Assembly (NCBI RefSeq): GCF_000381365.1
Contig: NZ_KB905467.1
Coordinates: 989,667 to 1,053,666 of the forward strand
Direction: 5' to 3'
DNA length: 64,000 nt
Origin: Bacteroides salyersiae WAL 10018 = DSM 18765 = JCM 12988
GTDB taxonomy: Bacteria > Bacteroidota > Bacteroidia > Bacteroidales > Bacteroidaceae
The notes below the pieces were generated by a model. That model was not told the origin of the DNA and searched no databases. It saw only the letters and a program-made list of their open reading frames with translations. How positions within the stretch are numbered: the stretch's first letter is position 1; every line of letters begins with the position of its first letter. Below are positions 34,817 through 43,637 of this stretch, piece after piece. The position numbers and the translations under genes were made by a program.

Positions 34817-36135
34817 GAAGAGAGAATAATAGGGTATTTTTGTTAGCCATGTGGATGATGTTTTTCGCTGTTTCTGCCTTCGGGCAGGATAGCGGCTTGC
34901 TGAATCGTTACCGTAGCCGTGCATTGGAGTATAACCAAGATGTGAAGGCTGCCGAAAAAAATATTGCATTGAGTAAAGAATACGAAAAATCAGCCAAAGC
35001 AGATTATAAACCGAAACTTTCTGCCGGTGCCAATTTTGATTATACAGGCAATCCCATAGAGTTGTCTTTGGATTTACCTTCATCGGATAATCCAGTACGG
35101 TTTGAGGGTAGGCATTTGAAGTATGGAGCTTCGGTTTCACTGACCCAGCCCTTGTATACGGGTGGACGTATTCGTGAAGGAGTGAAAAAGGCACAGGCGG
35201 AAGGTCGTTTTGCCCTTAACCAAGCCGAAATGATAAAGGCGGATATCAGTTATGAAGCCGATCTGCGTTATTGGAATACAGTAGCGCGCGGAGAGATAGT
35301 AGATATTGCCTGTCGGTTTGCCCGGTCGGTAGAAAAATTGGTTAAAGTGGTGCGCGAGCGGGTAGAGGTGCAGTTGGTAGATCGCAATGATTTGTTGATG
35401 GCAGAGGTAAAATTGAACGATGCCCGTTATCAATTGATGCAGGCGGAGAATGGTTACGAGGTGGCTCGTATGTCGCTCAATTCTTTTGTCGGTGAGGATT
35501 TCGAATCGGTGCTTCCGGTCGATACGCTGGTGGTTCCTATCTATTCGGTAGGTACTTTGCCGGGCTATATGGAACAGGCAACGGGCAATCGTCCGGAATT
35601 GCGTATGGCACAGGATAAAATCTCAATACAGGAGTCGGTACGCAAGCTGAATCAGGCACAATTTCTGCCACAGTTTTATGTCGGGTTGGATGGCAGTTAT
35701 AGTTCTCCGGGGTATAATTTCAAGGCGGATCTCGATCCGAATTATGCTGTGTATGCAAAGGTCAGTATCCCATTGTTCGAATGGGGAAAACGCCGTAATG
35801 AAAAACGGGCGGGAGATTACAAAGTAGCTATTGCGAGAGATAATTATAATAAAGTGAAAGATGCCGTGAGTCTTGAGGTGCAATCAGCCTATTATAACTA
35901 TGTGCAAGCCGTAGAACGTGTCACTCTCACCGAAAACTCTCTGGCAAAGGCATGTGAAAATGAGGAAATGGCATTGGAACGCTATCGCGAAGGTAAAATT
36001 TCAATTGATGGGGTATTGGATGCACAGATGTTTCATCAAACGGCGCAGATGAACTTTGTACAATCACGTTTGACAGCTCAGATAAGCTATTCGAATTTTG
36101 TCCGGGTGTTAGGGGTGGACTCTGTTAAGGAATAA
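34813..36135 (+). CDS. TolC-family outer-membrane efflux protein
   Basis: A 440-residue protein with a signal peptide (cleaved after AFGQ, about residue 24). It has two OEP repeats of long coiled helices and beta strands (LTQPLYTGGRIREGVKKA and VSIPLFEWGKRRNEKRAG). It completes the tripartite RND complex. It overlaps the pump gene by ATGA. Confidence 0.92.
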   Translation: MRRENNRVFLLAMWMMFFAVSAFGQDSGLLNRYRSRALEYNQDVKAAEKNIALSKEYEKSAKADYKPKLSAGANFDYTGNPIELSLDLPSSDNPVRFEGRHLKYGASVSLTQPLYTGGRIREGVKKAQAEGRFALNQAEMIKADISYEADLRYWNTVARGEIVDIACRFARSVEKLVKVVRERVEVQLVDRNDLLMAEVKLNDARYQLMQAENGYEVARMSLNSFVGEDFESVLPVDTLVVPIYSVGTLPGYMEQATGNRPELRMAQDKISIQESVRKLNQAQFLPQFYVGLDGSYSSPGYNFKADLDPNYAVYAKVSIPLFEWGKRRNEKRAGDYKVAIARDNYNKVKDAVSLEVQSAYYNYVQAVERVTLTENSLAKACENEEMALERYREGKISIDGVLDAQMFHQTAQMNFVQSRLTAQISYSNFVRVLGVDSVKE

Positions 36136-36283
36136 AATATGATACTGATAAAAGCTTGGATAATCTGTTGAATGGGATCTCCCGGTTTGTAACAAAGGCC
36201 GGGAGAATGCCGTTTTATCAAGTTGCGGCGGATAATCTTTTGTAGGTACTGGCTTTTATTGGATAGATTAATTATCTTTGTTG

Positions 36284-37354
36284 ATGAAAAACGTGCGACA
36301 GGTAAAAATGGTCAAAACTTCTCACTCTCGATACATCCGATTGCTGAATGTCCTCCTCTTTTCCGGATTGGGATGTTTTTCATATTTGTTGTTGGCACTT
36401 TATTCCGATCTGCCTAAACGCGATGATTTGGATTTCTCTTCATTGAGCTTTATGATCGGAGTAATGTTGGTTTTCAATGCGATGGGTTTTTGTCTTATTC
36501 TGATAGACTCTTGGTTGAAACGTGGTTTTCTTTTCTTTGTGGAGAGACGCAGGAGGGTGTTCTTGTATTATGCCGGTTTGGGGATATCGCTGTTGCTGAT
36601 GAATTATCTGTTATTTGTAGGATTGAAGTGGATGGCGGATGTAGATCGGTTGTTTTATATTCGCTGGTCGGGAATACGGCTTCTTTTACTCGTTTGGTTG
36701 GTGGAGATGGTGATTGTAGGATTGACGGCTGCGAATAATTTCTATCGGCATACTATCGTGCTTTACAAGCGGAATATATATCTGAAAGAGAGTTCTGTCG
36801 AAGCGCAATATCAGGCTTTGCAAAGCCAGTTGAATCCGCATTTTCTGTTTAATAGTCTTAATACGCTGATATCGGAGATAGGGTACAATCCGGAGAATGC
36901 CATCTTGTTTACACAAAATCTATCGGATGTATACCGATATATTCTTCAATGCCAGCAACAGCGTTTGGTTACGCTGGGCAGTGAACTGGAGTTTCTCGAT
37001 TCGTATGTATTTCTGCACCGCGTCCGGTTAGGTGATTGCATTACGGTAGATTGCCGGTTGGATGAGTCGTTGTTGGAATATAGACTTCCTCCGTTAACGC
37101 TTCAATTGCTTGCAGAGAATGTGATAAAACACAATATCATATCCCTAAGGCAACCCATGGTTCTGTCCCTTTCTTCGGAGGATGAAAATTGGTTGGTAGT
37201 GAGTAATAGTGTTCGTCCGAAGAAGTCGGTACAACCTTCGGGGATGGGATTGAAGAATCTTGCTTCCCGTTATCGTTTGGTGTGCGGGCAAGAAATTATT
37301 ATAGAAAAGACTACTGAATTATTTACCGTTAAAATCCCTCTGCTGTATGAATAA
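36284..37354 (+). CDS. LytS/YehU-type sensor histidine kinase
   Basis: About 356 residues from the ATG at 36284; a second ATG at 36308 is possible because a TATCTTTG box ends at 36280. There are four transmembrane helices (about 15-155), then the His_kinase domain with LQSQLNPHFLFNSLNTL (phospho-His near 190) and a HATPase_c end (LAENVIKHN, GMGLKNL). It overlaps the LytTR regulator gene by 8 nt. The pair follows the RND operon and may regulate it; this is inference from position. Confidence 0.9.
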   Translation: MKNVRQVKMVKTSHSRYIRLLNVLLFSGLGCFSYLLLALYSDLPKRDDLDFSSLSFMIGVMLVFNAMGFCLILIDSWLKRGFLFFVERRRRVFLYYAGLGISLLLMNYLLFVGLKWMADVDRLFYIRWSGIRLLLLVWLVEMVIVGLTAANNFYRHTIVLYKRNIYLKESSVEAQYQALQSQLNPHFLFNSLNTLISEIGYNPENAILFTQNLSDVYRYILQCQQQRLVTLGSELEFLDSYVFLHRVRLGDCITVDCRLDESLLEYRLPPLTLQLLAENVIKHNIISLRQPMVLSLSSEDENWLVVSNSVRPKKSVQPSGMGLKNLASRYRLVCGQEIIIEKTTELFTVKIPLLYE

Positions 37355-38141
37355 TAATCCTGTTGTCATCCGCGCAGCTATCATTGAAGATGAGATACCT
37401 GCCGCTCGTCTGCTCAATCATATGTTGGCAGAACTTCGTCCGGAATGGGAGATACTTTTGTTACCCGGAAATATAGAAGAAGCTGCGGAGTGGTTTAGTG
37501 AAAATACGCATCCTGACCTTCTCTTTCTGGATATCCAATTGACGGATGGCAATTCGTTTCTTTTGATAGAGAAGGCTTGTCCGAAAAGCATGATTGTGTT
37601 TACAACGGCTTTTGATACTTATGCTGTTCGTGCTTTTACAGTCAACAGCATCGATTATTTATTGAAACCGATTCATCGGGAACGGTTGGCGGAAACATTG
37701 GATAAATTTGATCGACTGCATACCCGATATTCCGTGGATGGATTACCTCATCAGGAGGAAATGCTGGAGGTGTTGCGTTCGCTTTCCAATCCGATAAAAC
37801 GTTATCGTACTCGTTTTCTGGTTTCCGTAGGGGAACGATTGGTAACATTGCCGGTAGGAGATGTGGCCTATTTTTATTCGGAGAACCGGGTAACATTTGC
37901 CGTAACCAAACAGGGAAGAGAACATATTGTTGATTTTTCTTTGGATAAATTGAGTGAGCAGCTAAATCCGGATTACTTCTTTCGTACCAACCGGCAGACA
38001 CTGGTCGGGATAGATGCCATCCGAAAAATCGAACCATATTTTCAGAATAAAGTAGTAGTGGATGTAATACCACCATTCAAAGATAAAATATTGGTTAGTA
38101 AGGAGAAAATAGCTTCATTTAAAGTATGGCTTAACTATTGA
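37347..38141 (+). CDS. LytTR-family response regulator
   Basis: A 264-residue protein. The receiver domain (about 8-125) has the phosphoacceptor in LLFLDIQL and a KPIHRERL loop. The C-terminal LytTR DNA-binding domain (about 155-262) has FLVSVGERLVTLPVGDVAYF and NRQTLVGIDAI. It is translated overlapping the sensor. LytTR regulators in Bacteroides typically control transport or outer-membrane genes; the adjacent RND locus is a natural candidate target. Confidence 0.92.
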   Translation: MNNNPVVIRAAIIEDEIPAARLLNHMLAELRPEWEILLLPGNIEEAAEWFSENTHPDLLFLDIQLTDGNSFLLIEKACPKSMIVFTTAFDTYAVRAFTVNSIDYLLKPIHRERLAETLDKFDRLHTRYSVDGLPHQEEMLEVLRSLSNPIKRYRTRFLVSVGERLVTLPVGDVAYFYSENRVTFAVTKQGREHIVDFSLDKLSEQLNPDYFFRTNRQTLVGIDAIRKIEPYFQNKVVVDVIPPFKDKILVSKEKIASFKVWLNY

Positions 38142-38174
38142 TGCTTGTTTTGCCATTTCTGATATAATATTTAA

Positions 38175-38215
38175 AGCCTTTGCGACAACACTGCAAAGGC
38201 TCTTTTATTTTTTCG
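38175..38215 (+). terminator. Terminator after the two-component pair
   Basis: AGCCTTTGC (38175-38183) pairs with GCAAAGGCT (38193-38201), followed by a T-rich run. Confidence 0.88.
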
Positions 38216-38271
38216 GTTAGCTTTGCTGCTGTGACAACATCAATGAAAAATAAACCGTTTAGACAATTTGA

Positions 38272-38819
38272 ATGATGAAATCTATTACACGAAAAACACC
38301 TATATTTTGGTTCGTTTTATGTTGTTTGGGGATAAATGTGCAGGTTACTTCTGGCCTGCTTCCCTGGGTACAGAAACCAGACTCTTTATTGTTGCCTTCC
38401 GGAACGACGTACCGCTATACTATGGATACTCCCGAAGGAGAAGGATTGGTTCCCACTCTGTTTTCCGTTAATGAGCTATTGGAATGTTTTGCAGAGACAA
38501 ACGGAGTCCCTTGTCGTTTGGTGGATTCCCGTGGGATGCAAAGGTATGGCGGGTTACCACAAGACGGTGATCGTATGGAATTGCTTTCTCCGGAAGGGAA
38601 GATCATCCGCCGATGGGCGATAGGGGTGAAACGTGCGGCTTTACCGGCACGATTACATTTAGACCGGACACGAGCGACAGTGAATGTACCGGGAATACTG
38701 ACGCTTGATTTATCATAGGCGATACCAATTGTAATCTGTTCCAGATAGGATCGGAAACTGCTGATGATATTCAGGATTTATATATAGATAACATCTATGT
38801 ACTCGGAACATTGGAATAA
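38272..38819 (+). pseudogene. Secreted protein gene split by an apparent -1 frameshift
   Basis: The first frame encodes 148 residues: a signal peptide (about 1-30), then a beta domain (SVNELLECFAET, GDRMELLSPEGKIIRRWAIGVK) like the small N-terminal domains of Bacteroides secreted polysaccharide-active proteins, ending LTLDLS at a TAG (38716-38718). From 38709 another frame continues without a start as FIIGDTNCNLFQIG...LYIDNIYVLGTLE to the TAA at 38819. One extra T in GATTTA would join LTLD to FIIGDT in one 183-residue protein. A sequencing error would look the same. The function is unknown. Confidence 0.6.
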
Positions 38820-39894
38820 ATAGAATAATTTACATTATATTTGGATATTCAAATAGGATAACTACAGTAGGCCTAACAAACAGAAATGTAAACCTATTCA
38901 GTTATTGAAAATTGTTGAGTGAACTAATACAGTAATAACAACCGAAGCTGCCAACTAAATCCAGTACACATCACTCTTTTATTAGATAAATATATTATTA
39001 CTGCAAAATCTTATTCTGTAATTGAAAACATCCGGATGTTTTAACTGATAACATCCGGATGTTTTGCATAACAACACCCGGATGTTTTGTATCTAAGAAA
39101 TTAATCTTTAATAGTGTACACTACACTCTATGATGTGTAGATGTATAATGATAGCAGAATGTAAACTTACAGATATTACTTTTTATCTTTTATTGATAAG
39201 TTACTGCATACGGTCACTTTATAGCTTTATGATTAATTTACCAATAGGATGAGGTTATTGGAGGCAATCCCATTTTGTAAAAAGGCAAAAGATGGTTATT
39301 ACAAAAAATGATAATGTGGTAATATATGTAATATTAATAAAAATAACATAGATGATTATGGTTATGGTGCCTTATAAAGAGAAGGATACAAATGCTGTTT
39401 CAATATGGAAAGATCCCGGAATATTTTCAAAATAGGGTATATGTGACATCTGATTTTGAAAAAGTCGGGTTGTTTTGAACAGATGTTTCTCTGTTAATAT
39501 CATTAAATTGATTAATATGTATCTGTATAATATCATTTGCAGACTATTTTCAGAAGGTTATACATCTGATATTATATATAAAATTCTTTATCCTAACTTA
39601 TTCTCTAATAAGAACATCTTTTGAATGATGGATTTTATTTTTTCAACTAATATGTTAAATAACAAGAAATATTCATTTAAGTATGTAGAATATCTTTTTT
39701 TAAAAAGAATGAGATTTTATTATAATAAACTGATTCTTATTATATTAATAATATAACAAATTTTATATTAAGGATTTATTTTTATGATACAAAAGCATAT
39801 ACTTTCTTTTTCCTTTTTTTTATTGTAGTTTTTAACTACTTTTGCCTGTCTTGATTAATTTTAGTAACATTCTAAACTATTATTTGTATAAACC
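38820..39894. other. About 1 kb AT-rich non-coding stretch
   Basis: No ORF with coding character is seen on either strand. It contains the palindrome array 39025-39088, a CTACAC/GTGTAG hairpin near 39122-39141 and, at its right end, TACTTTTG (39837-39844), a plausible -7 box for the esterase gene. The rest is very AT-rich. Confidence 0.7.
39025..39088. repeat. Three 18-bp palindromes with exact 23-bp period
   Basis: Units AAAACATCCGGATGTTTT (39025-39042), ATAACATCCGGATGTTTT (39048-39065) and ACAACACCCGGATGTTTT (39071-39088) are separated by 5-nt spacers aactg and gcata. The first is a perfect palindrome. Confidence 0.92.
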
Positions 39895-40788
39895 ATGAAA
39901 AAGAATTTACGTCTTTGCTTTTCTCTTTTATCGTTTTTATTGATGGGAGGAGGTATGCATGCTCAAAATGCGCATAAACCTTTTGATGTTGATTTATGGC
40001 AAGGAGGAATGCCTAATACTAACGGTAGAGACAGTGCGCCTTTTGACGAATCGAAAGGCAATTTTAAACCGTCGATTCGTGTATTTCTTCCTGCTCCGGA
40101 ATTATCTACCGGTCGTGTGATTGTAGTTTGTCCGGGTGGGGGATACAGTGGTCTTGCATATCATCATGAAGGTTACGATTGGGCACCTTATTTTAATAAG
40201 CAAGGTATCGCTTTAGTAGTTTTGAAATACCGTATGCCGAAAGGCGGATATAAAGAAGTACCTTTTTCTGATGCTGAGGAAGCTTTAAGGGTAGTAAGGG
40301 ATAGTGCTGACATCTGGAATATAAATCCGAATGATGTTGGTATAATGGGATTTTCTGCCGGTGGACATCTTGCTTCCACTATAGCAACGCATTCTGCGTT
40401 TGACGTACGTCCTAATTTCCAGATTTTATTTTATCCGGTTATTACGATGGATAAAAAGTATACCCATATGGGCTCGCATAATAACCTTTTAGGAAGCGAT
40501 GCTTCTGCTGAGCTGGAAGAACGATATTCTAATGAAAAACAGGTAACAAAGGATACGCCACGGGCATTTATTGTATATAGTGATGATGATAAGTCAGTGC
40601 CTCCGGCAAACGGAGTGAATTATTATTTGGCTTTGAATGCGAACGGTGTGCCAACTACATTGCATGTATATCCTTCCGGTGGTCATGGATGGGGAATACG
40701 AGAGAGTTTTCTATACAAAAATTTAATGTTGGATGAGCTTTCTGCTTGGCTGAATACTTTCAAGTCTGAGTATAAGACTGTAAAATAA
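39895..40788 (+). CDS. Secreted alpha/beta hydrolase (esterase, BD-FAE/dienelactone-like)
   Basis: A 297-residue protein with a signal peptide (cleaved after MHAQ, about residue 24). The oxyanion loop CPGGGY is at about 79-84 and the nucleophile elbow GFSAGGH has Ser154. Asp near 231 (YSDDDKSVPP) and His near 264 (GGHGWG) complete the triad. The family deacetylates sugars or cleaves small esters. It ends 18 nt before the GNAT gene, so it may be co-transcribed with the cassette that follows. Confidence 0.88.
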   Translation: MKKNLRLCFSLLSFLLMGGGMHAQNAHKPFDVDLWQGGMPNTNGRDSAPFDESKGNFKPSIRVFLPAPELSTGRVIVVCPGGGYSGLAYHHEGYDWAPYFNKQGIALVVLKYRMPKGGYKEVPFSDAEEALRVVRDSADIWNINPNDVGIMGFSAGGHLASTIATHSAFDVRPNFQILFYPVITMDKKYTHMGSHNNLLGSDASAELEERYSNEKQVTKDTPRAFIVYSDDDKSVPPANGVNYYLALNANGVPTTLHVYPSGGHGWGIRESFLYKNLMLDELSAWLNTFKSEYKTVK

Positions 40789-40806
40789 TTAAATAAATGC
40801 ACAATT

Positions 40807-41202
40807 ATGATACAAATAATGAAGTTGAACGGAACGGATAAGCAATTGTATAAGCTTGTAGCCCCGTTGGTTATGGATCCGGAAGTACTGAAAATGAATA
40901 ATAATTATCCTTTTAAAACAACGGATAAGTTTGTCTGGTTTGTTGCTGTAAGCGGGAAAAAAGTGGTTGGTTTTATCCCGATAGAACAAAGAGGAAATGT
41001 TGCTATAATCAATAATTATTATATAGATAAAGACCAGGAAGAGGCTTTTTCTTTTTTACTTATCGATGTGGTTTCTGCTTTTGCCGGTGAAAAGTCCCTT
41101 GCGGCTGTTGTTCAGACCGAGCACCAAGAGACGTTTGAGAAACAGGGATTCACTGTTGAGAAAGTTTGGAAACGCTATGTAAAGATGTGGAGGGATGAAT
41201 GA
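40807..41202 (+). CDS. GNAT-like acetyltransferase, first gene of the IbrA/IbrB cassette
   Basis: A 131-residue protein. The pattern WFVAVSGKKVVGFIPIEQRGNVAIINNYYID and the C-terminal FEKQGFTVEKVWKRYVKM fits a minimal GNAT N-acyltransferase fold. The acetyl-CoA loop is poorly conserved, so the activity is uncertain. Its stop overlaps the ATG of ibrA by 4 nt, so translation is likely coupled. The substrate is unknown. Confidence 0.75.
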   Translation: MIQIMKLNGTDKQLYKLVAPLVMDPEVLKMNNNYPFKTTDKFVWFVAVSGKKVVGFIPIEQRGNVAIINNYYIDKDQEEAFSFLLIDVVSAFAGEKSLAAVVQTEHQETFEKQGFTVEKVWKRYVKMWRDE

Positions 41203-42497
41203 AAAAGGAAATTGTTACTAAAAATGTGTATGACTTGGCGCAAGAGCGTTTGCGTATGATTTTTAATGAATTCGATAATGTGTATATTTCTTTTTCGGGA
41301 GGAAAGGATAGCGGTGTACTTTTGAATTTATGTATTGACTATATAAGGCGTAATAATTTGAATATACGCTTAGGTGTGTTTCATATGGATTATGAGATAC
41401 AGTATAAGATGACTATCGACTATGTAGACCGCATGCTTGAAGCCAATAAGGATATTCTTGATGTGTATCGTGTGTGCGTTCCTTTCCGTGTGGCAACTTG
41501 TACCTCCATGTACCAATCTTTTTGGCGTCCATGGGAGAAGGGAAAGAAAAATCTTTGGGTACGTCCTATGCCCAAAGATGCTATGACTGAAGAACATTTT
41601 CCTTTTTATAATGCTCAAATGTGGGATTATGAATTTCAGATGCGTTTTGCCAAATGGATACACGATAAGAAAGACGCAGTACGTACTTGTTGTCTTATCG
41701 GCATACGAACTCAGGAAAGTTTTAACCGTTGGAGGTGTATTTATCTGAATCGTAAATATCAGATGTACCATACCTATCGATGGACTTCAAAGGTGGCAAA
41801 CGATGTTTATAATGCTTATCCCATTTTTGATTGGAAAACGACGGATGTATGGACAGCTAATGGCAAATTCCGTTGGGATTACAATATATTGTATGATCTG
41901 TATTACAGGGCGGGCGTAAATTTGGAACGTCAGCGTGTAGCGAGCCCTTTTATTGGGGAGGCCATCGAAAGTTTATCTCTTTACCGGGCTATCGATCCTA
42001 ATACTTGGGGGAAGATGGTAGGACGTGTAAATGGAGTTAACTTTACAGGTATGTATGGTGGAACGCATGCTATGGGCTGGCAATCTATTAAATTGCCTGA
42101 AGGATACACTTGGAGAGAGTTCATGTATTTCCTGTTATCTACATTACCGGAACGTGCGCGGAAAGGATATCTTAGAAAATTGTCTGTCAGTGTTAACTTC
42201 TGGCGGACGAAAGGCGGTTGTTTAAATGATAATACAATACAGAAACTGATTGCTGCAAAGGTACCTATAATTGTGATGGATAATAGCAATTATAAAACAT
42301 CGAAGAAGCCTGTGCGTATGGAGTATCAGGATGATATCAATATTGCTGAATTTAAAGAAATACCGACTTATAAGCGTATGTGCATTTGTATTCTTAAAAA
42401 TGATCATGCGTGCAAGTATATGGGATTTTCGCCGACGAAGGAAGAGATAAGTAAGAGGAGTCAAATAATGGAACAATATAAAAATATTCTGCAATGA
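41199..42497 (+). CDS. ibrA: IbrA-like protein (DUF3440, PAPS-reductase fold)
   Basis: A 432-residue protein. The PP-loop SGGKDSG is at 33-39, as in PAPS reductases and ATP pyrophosphatases, and the C-terminal DUF3440 region follows (RTCCLIGIRTQESFNRW and later). In E. coli, IbrA acts with IbrB and is linked to activation of eib genes; related PP-loop proteins occur in DNA sulfur modification (DndC). Whether this one uses ATP, sulfur or DNA is not known. ATGA overlaps join it to genes on both sides. Confidence 0.88.
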   Translation: MKKEIVTKNVYDLAQERLRMIFNEFDNVYISFSGGKDSGVLLNLCIDYIRRNNLNIRLGVFHMDYEIQYKMTIDYVDRMLEANKDILDVYRVCVPFRVATCTSMYQSFWRPWEKGKKNLWVRPMPKDAMTEEHFPFYNAQMWDYEFQMRFAKWIHDKKDAVRTCCLIGIRTQESFNRWRCIYLNRKYQMYHTYRWTSKVANDVYNAYPIFDWKTTDVWTANGKFRWDYNILYDLYYRAGVNLERQRVASPFIGEAIESLSLYRAIDPNTWGKMVGRVNGVNFTGMYGGTHAMGWQSIKLPEGYTWREFMYFLLSTLPERARKGYLRKLSVSVNFWRTKGGCLNDNTIQKLIAAKVPIIVMDNSNYKTSKKPVRMEYQDDINIAEFKEIPTYKRMCICILKNDHACKYMGFSPTKEEISKRSQIMEQYKNILQ

Positions 42498-43039
42498 GTA
42501 ATAAAAAGAGTCCGGTGTACGATGTGAAGGCTGTACCTGTAGAGAAGGTGGTGGCCAATGATTATAATCCAAATATAGTTGCTCCTCCTGAAATGAAATT
42601 GTTGGAGTTGTCAATTTGGGAAGATGGATTTACGATGCCTTGCGTGTGCTATTATGATAAGGAGAAAGATTTGTATATCTTGGTGGACGGTTTTCACCGG
42701 TATTCGGTATTGAAAACTTCCAAGCGTATTTATCAGCGTGAAAATGGCTTATTGCCAATTGTAGTTATTGATAAAGATTTGTCCAACCGAATGAGCTCCA
42801 CTATCCGTCACAACCGTGCGCGTGGAACCCACAACATTGAATTGATGTGCCATATTGTTGCTGAATTAGATAAGGCCGGTATGTCCGATCAATGGATAAT
42901 GAAGAATATAGGGATGGATAGGGATGAATTGTTGCGTCTGAAACAGATTTCGGGATTAGCGGATTTATTTGCGAATCGCGAATTTAGTATTCCGGAAAAG
43001 GAATCGCCAGTTGATGCCAAGGCAACTACGGTTGTGTAG
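42494..43039 (+). CDS. ibrB: IbrB-like ParB-domain protein
   Basis: A 181-residue protein. The ParB/sulfiredoxin-like N-terminal fold has VPVEKVVANDYNPN, the VDGFHR motif (64-69, in the position of the ParB GERR-type loop) and RHNRARG (105-111). A short helical region with a possible helix-turn-helix (SDQWIMKNIGMDRDELLRLKQ) follows. It is the usual partner of IbrA. The gene is followed by a good terminator at 43068-43095. Confidence 0.87.
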   Translation: MSNKKSPVYDVKAVPVEKVVANDYNPNIVAPPEMKLLELSIWEDGFTMPCVCYYDKEKDLYILVDGFHRYSVLKTSKRIYQRENGLLPIVVIDKDLSNRMSSTIRHNRARGTHNIELMCHIVAELDKAGMSDQWIMKNIGMDRDELLRLKQISGLADLFANREFSIPEKESPVDAKATTVV

Positions 43040-43067
43040 GATTTCGTATAAATAATAGTTTGAGCGG

Positions 43068-43104
43068 AGCCCTGTATTGTCAAAAATGCGGGGCTTTGTT
43101 TTGA
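43068..43104 (+). terminator. Terminator of the GNAT-ibrA-ibrB cassette
   Basis: AGCCCTGTATT (43068-43078) pairs with AATGCGGGGCT (43085-43095), with two G-U pairs, followed by a T-rich run. Confidence 0.8.
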
Positions 43105-43107
43105 ATA

Positions 43108-43266
43108 ATGAAATTTGATATTGTTTTTTTTATCTGTGTGCTGCTTTTTATCATTGAATTCTGTTTTTTGTTCGTAATTAGCGCATCACTTTCTCGTTTT
43201 TCCTCGATGAAAGAACAAGAACAGGTTTTAAAGTTCAACGGAATATTCGATATTTGTAATACATAA
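43108..43266 (+). CDS. Possible 52-residue membrane peptide
   Basis: The frame from the ATG at 43108 to the TAA at 43266 encodes MKFDIVFF..., with one clear transmembrane helix (about 4-27) rich in Phe, Ile, Cys and Leu, then a short charged tail. It starts only 4 nt after the T-tract of the preceding terminator. No strong ribosome site or homologue is recognised, so it may be chance; the hydrophobic segment and clean stop are the only support. Confidence 0.3.
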   Translation: MKFDIVFFICVLLFIIEFCFLFVISASLSRFSSMKEQEQVLKFNGIFDICNT

Positions 43267-43565
43267 ATATTAGTAACATAAAGAAACACGAATGTCCTAA
43301 ACAAGTGTACTGTTTTGAGTGTTATGGGCATATTGATTATAGACAACCAGTTAATAGTTATATAGAGGCCCGACAGAGGTTTTGTATTCTGATCGGCAAA
43401 AGTATGAGACAGTCGTTTGATGCTGTTTTGTTTTAGATGCAGATTCCGCAGGCTATATGGATTTTGATAGAAAAATTAATATAGTCTGTGGATTTTGTTG
43501 TTTATACCACACATATGTAATATAATAATATCGGATAAAATTTACACACGAATTGGAGAGGGTAT
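43267..43565. other. Gap with no recognised gene
   Basis: About 300 bp between the possible small peptide and the terminator of the next gene. Only short, implausible frames are visible; no repeat stands out. Confidence 0.6.
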
Positions 43566-43575
43566 GAAAAAAAAG

Positions 43576-43609
43576 AGGAAGAGAGTTGCATCACTGCACC
43601 TCTCTTCCT
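43576..43609 (-). terminator. Terminator of the 319-residue regulator
   Basis: AGGAAGAGAG (43576-43585) pairs perfectly with CTCTCTTCCT (43600-43609). On the minus strand it is followed by a run of eight or more T. Confidence 0.9.
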
Positions 43610-43637
43610 ACATCACTGAATAGAGAATTACGGAGAA

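Noticed and set aside
39025..39088. CRISPR array or transposon end
   Set aside because: Period is 23 bp, spacers are 5 nt, and no transposase or second terminal repeat is present.
43080..43346. 88-codon frame on the minus strand after the Ibr cassette
   Set aside because: No start context or domain; it overlaps the terminator hairpin and is rich in low-complexity residues.
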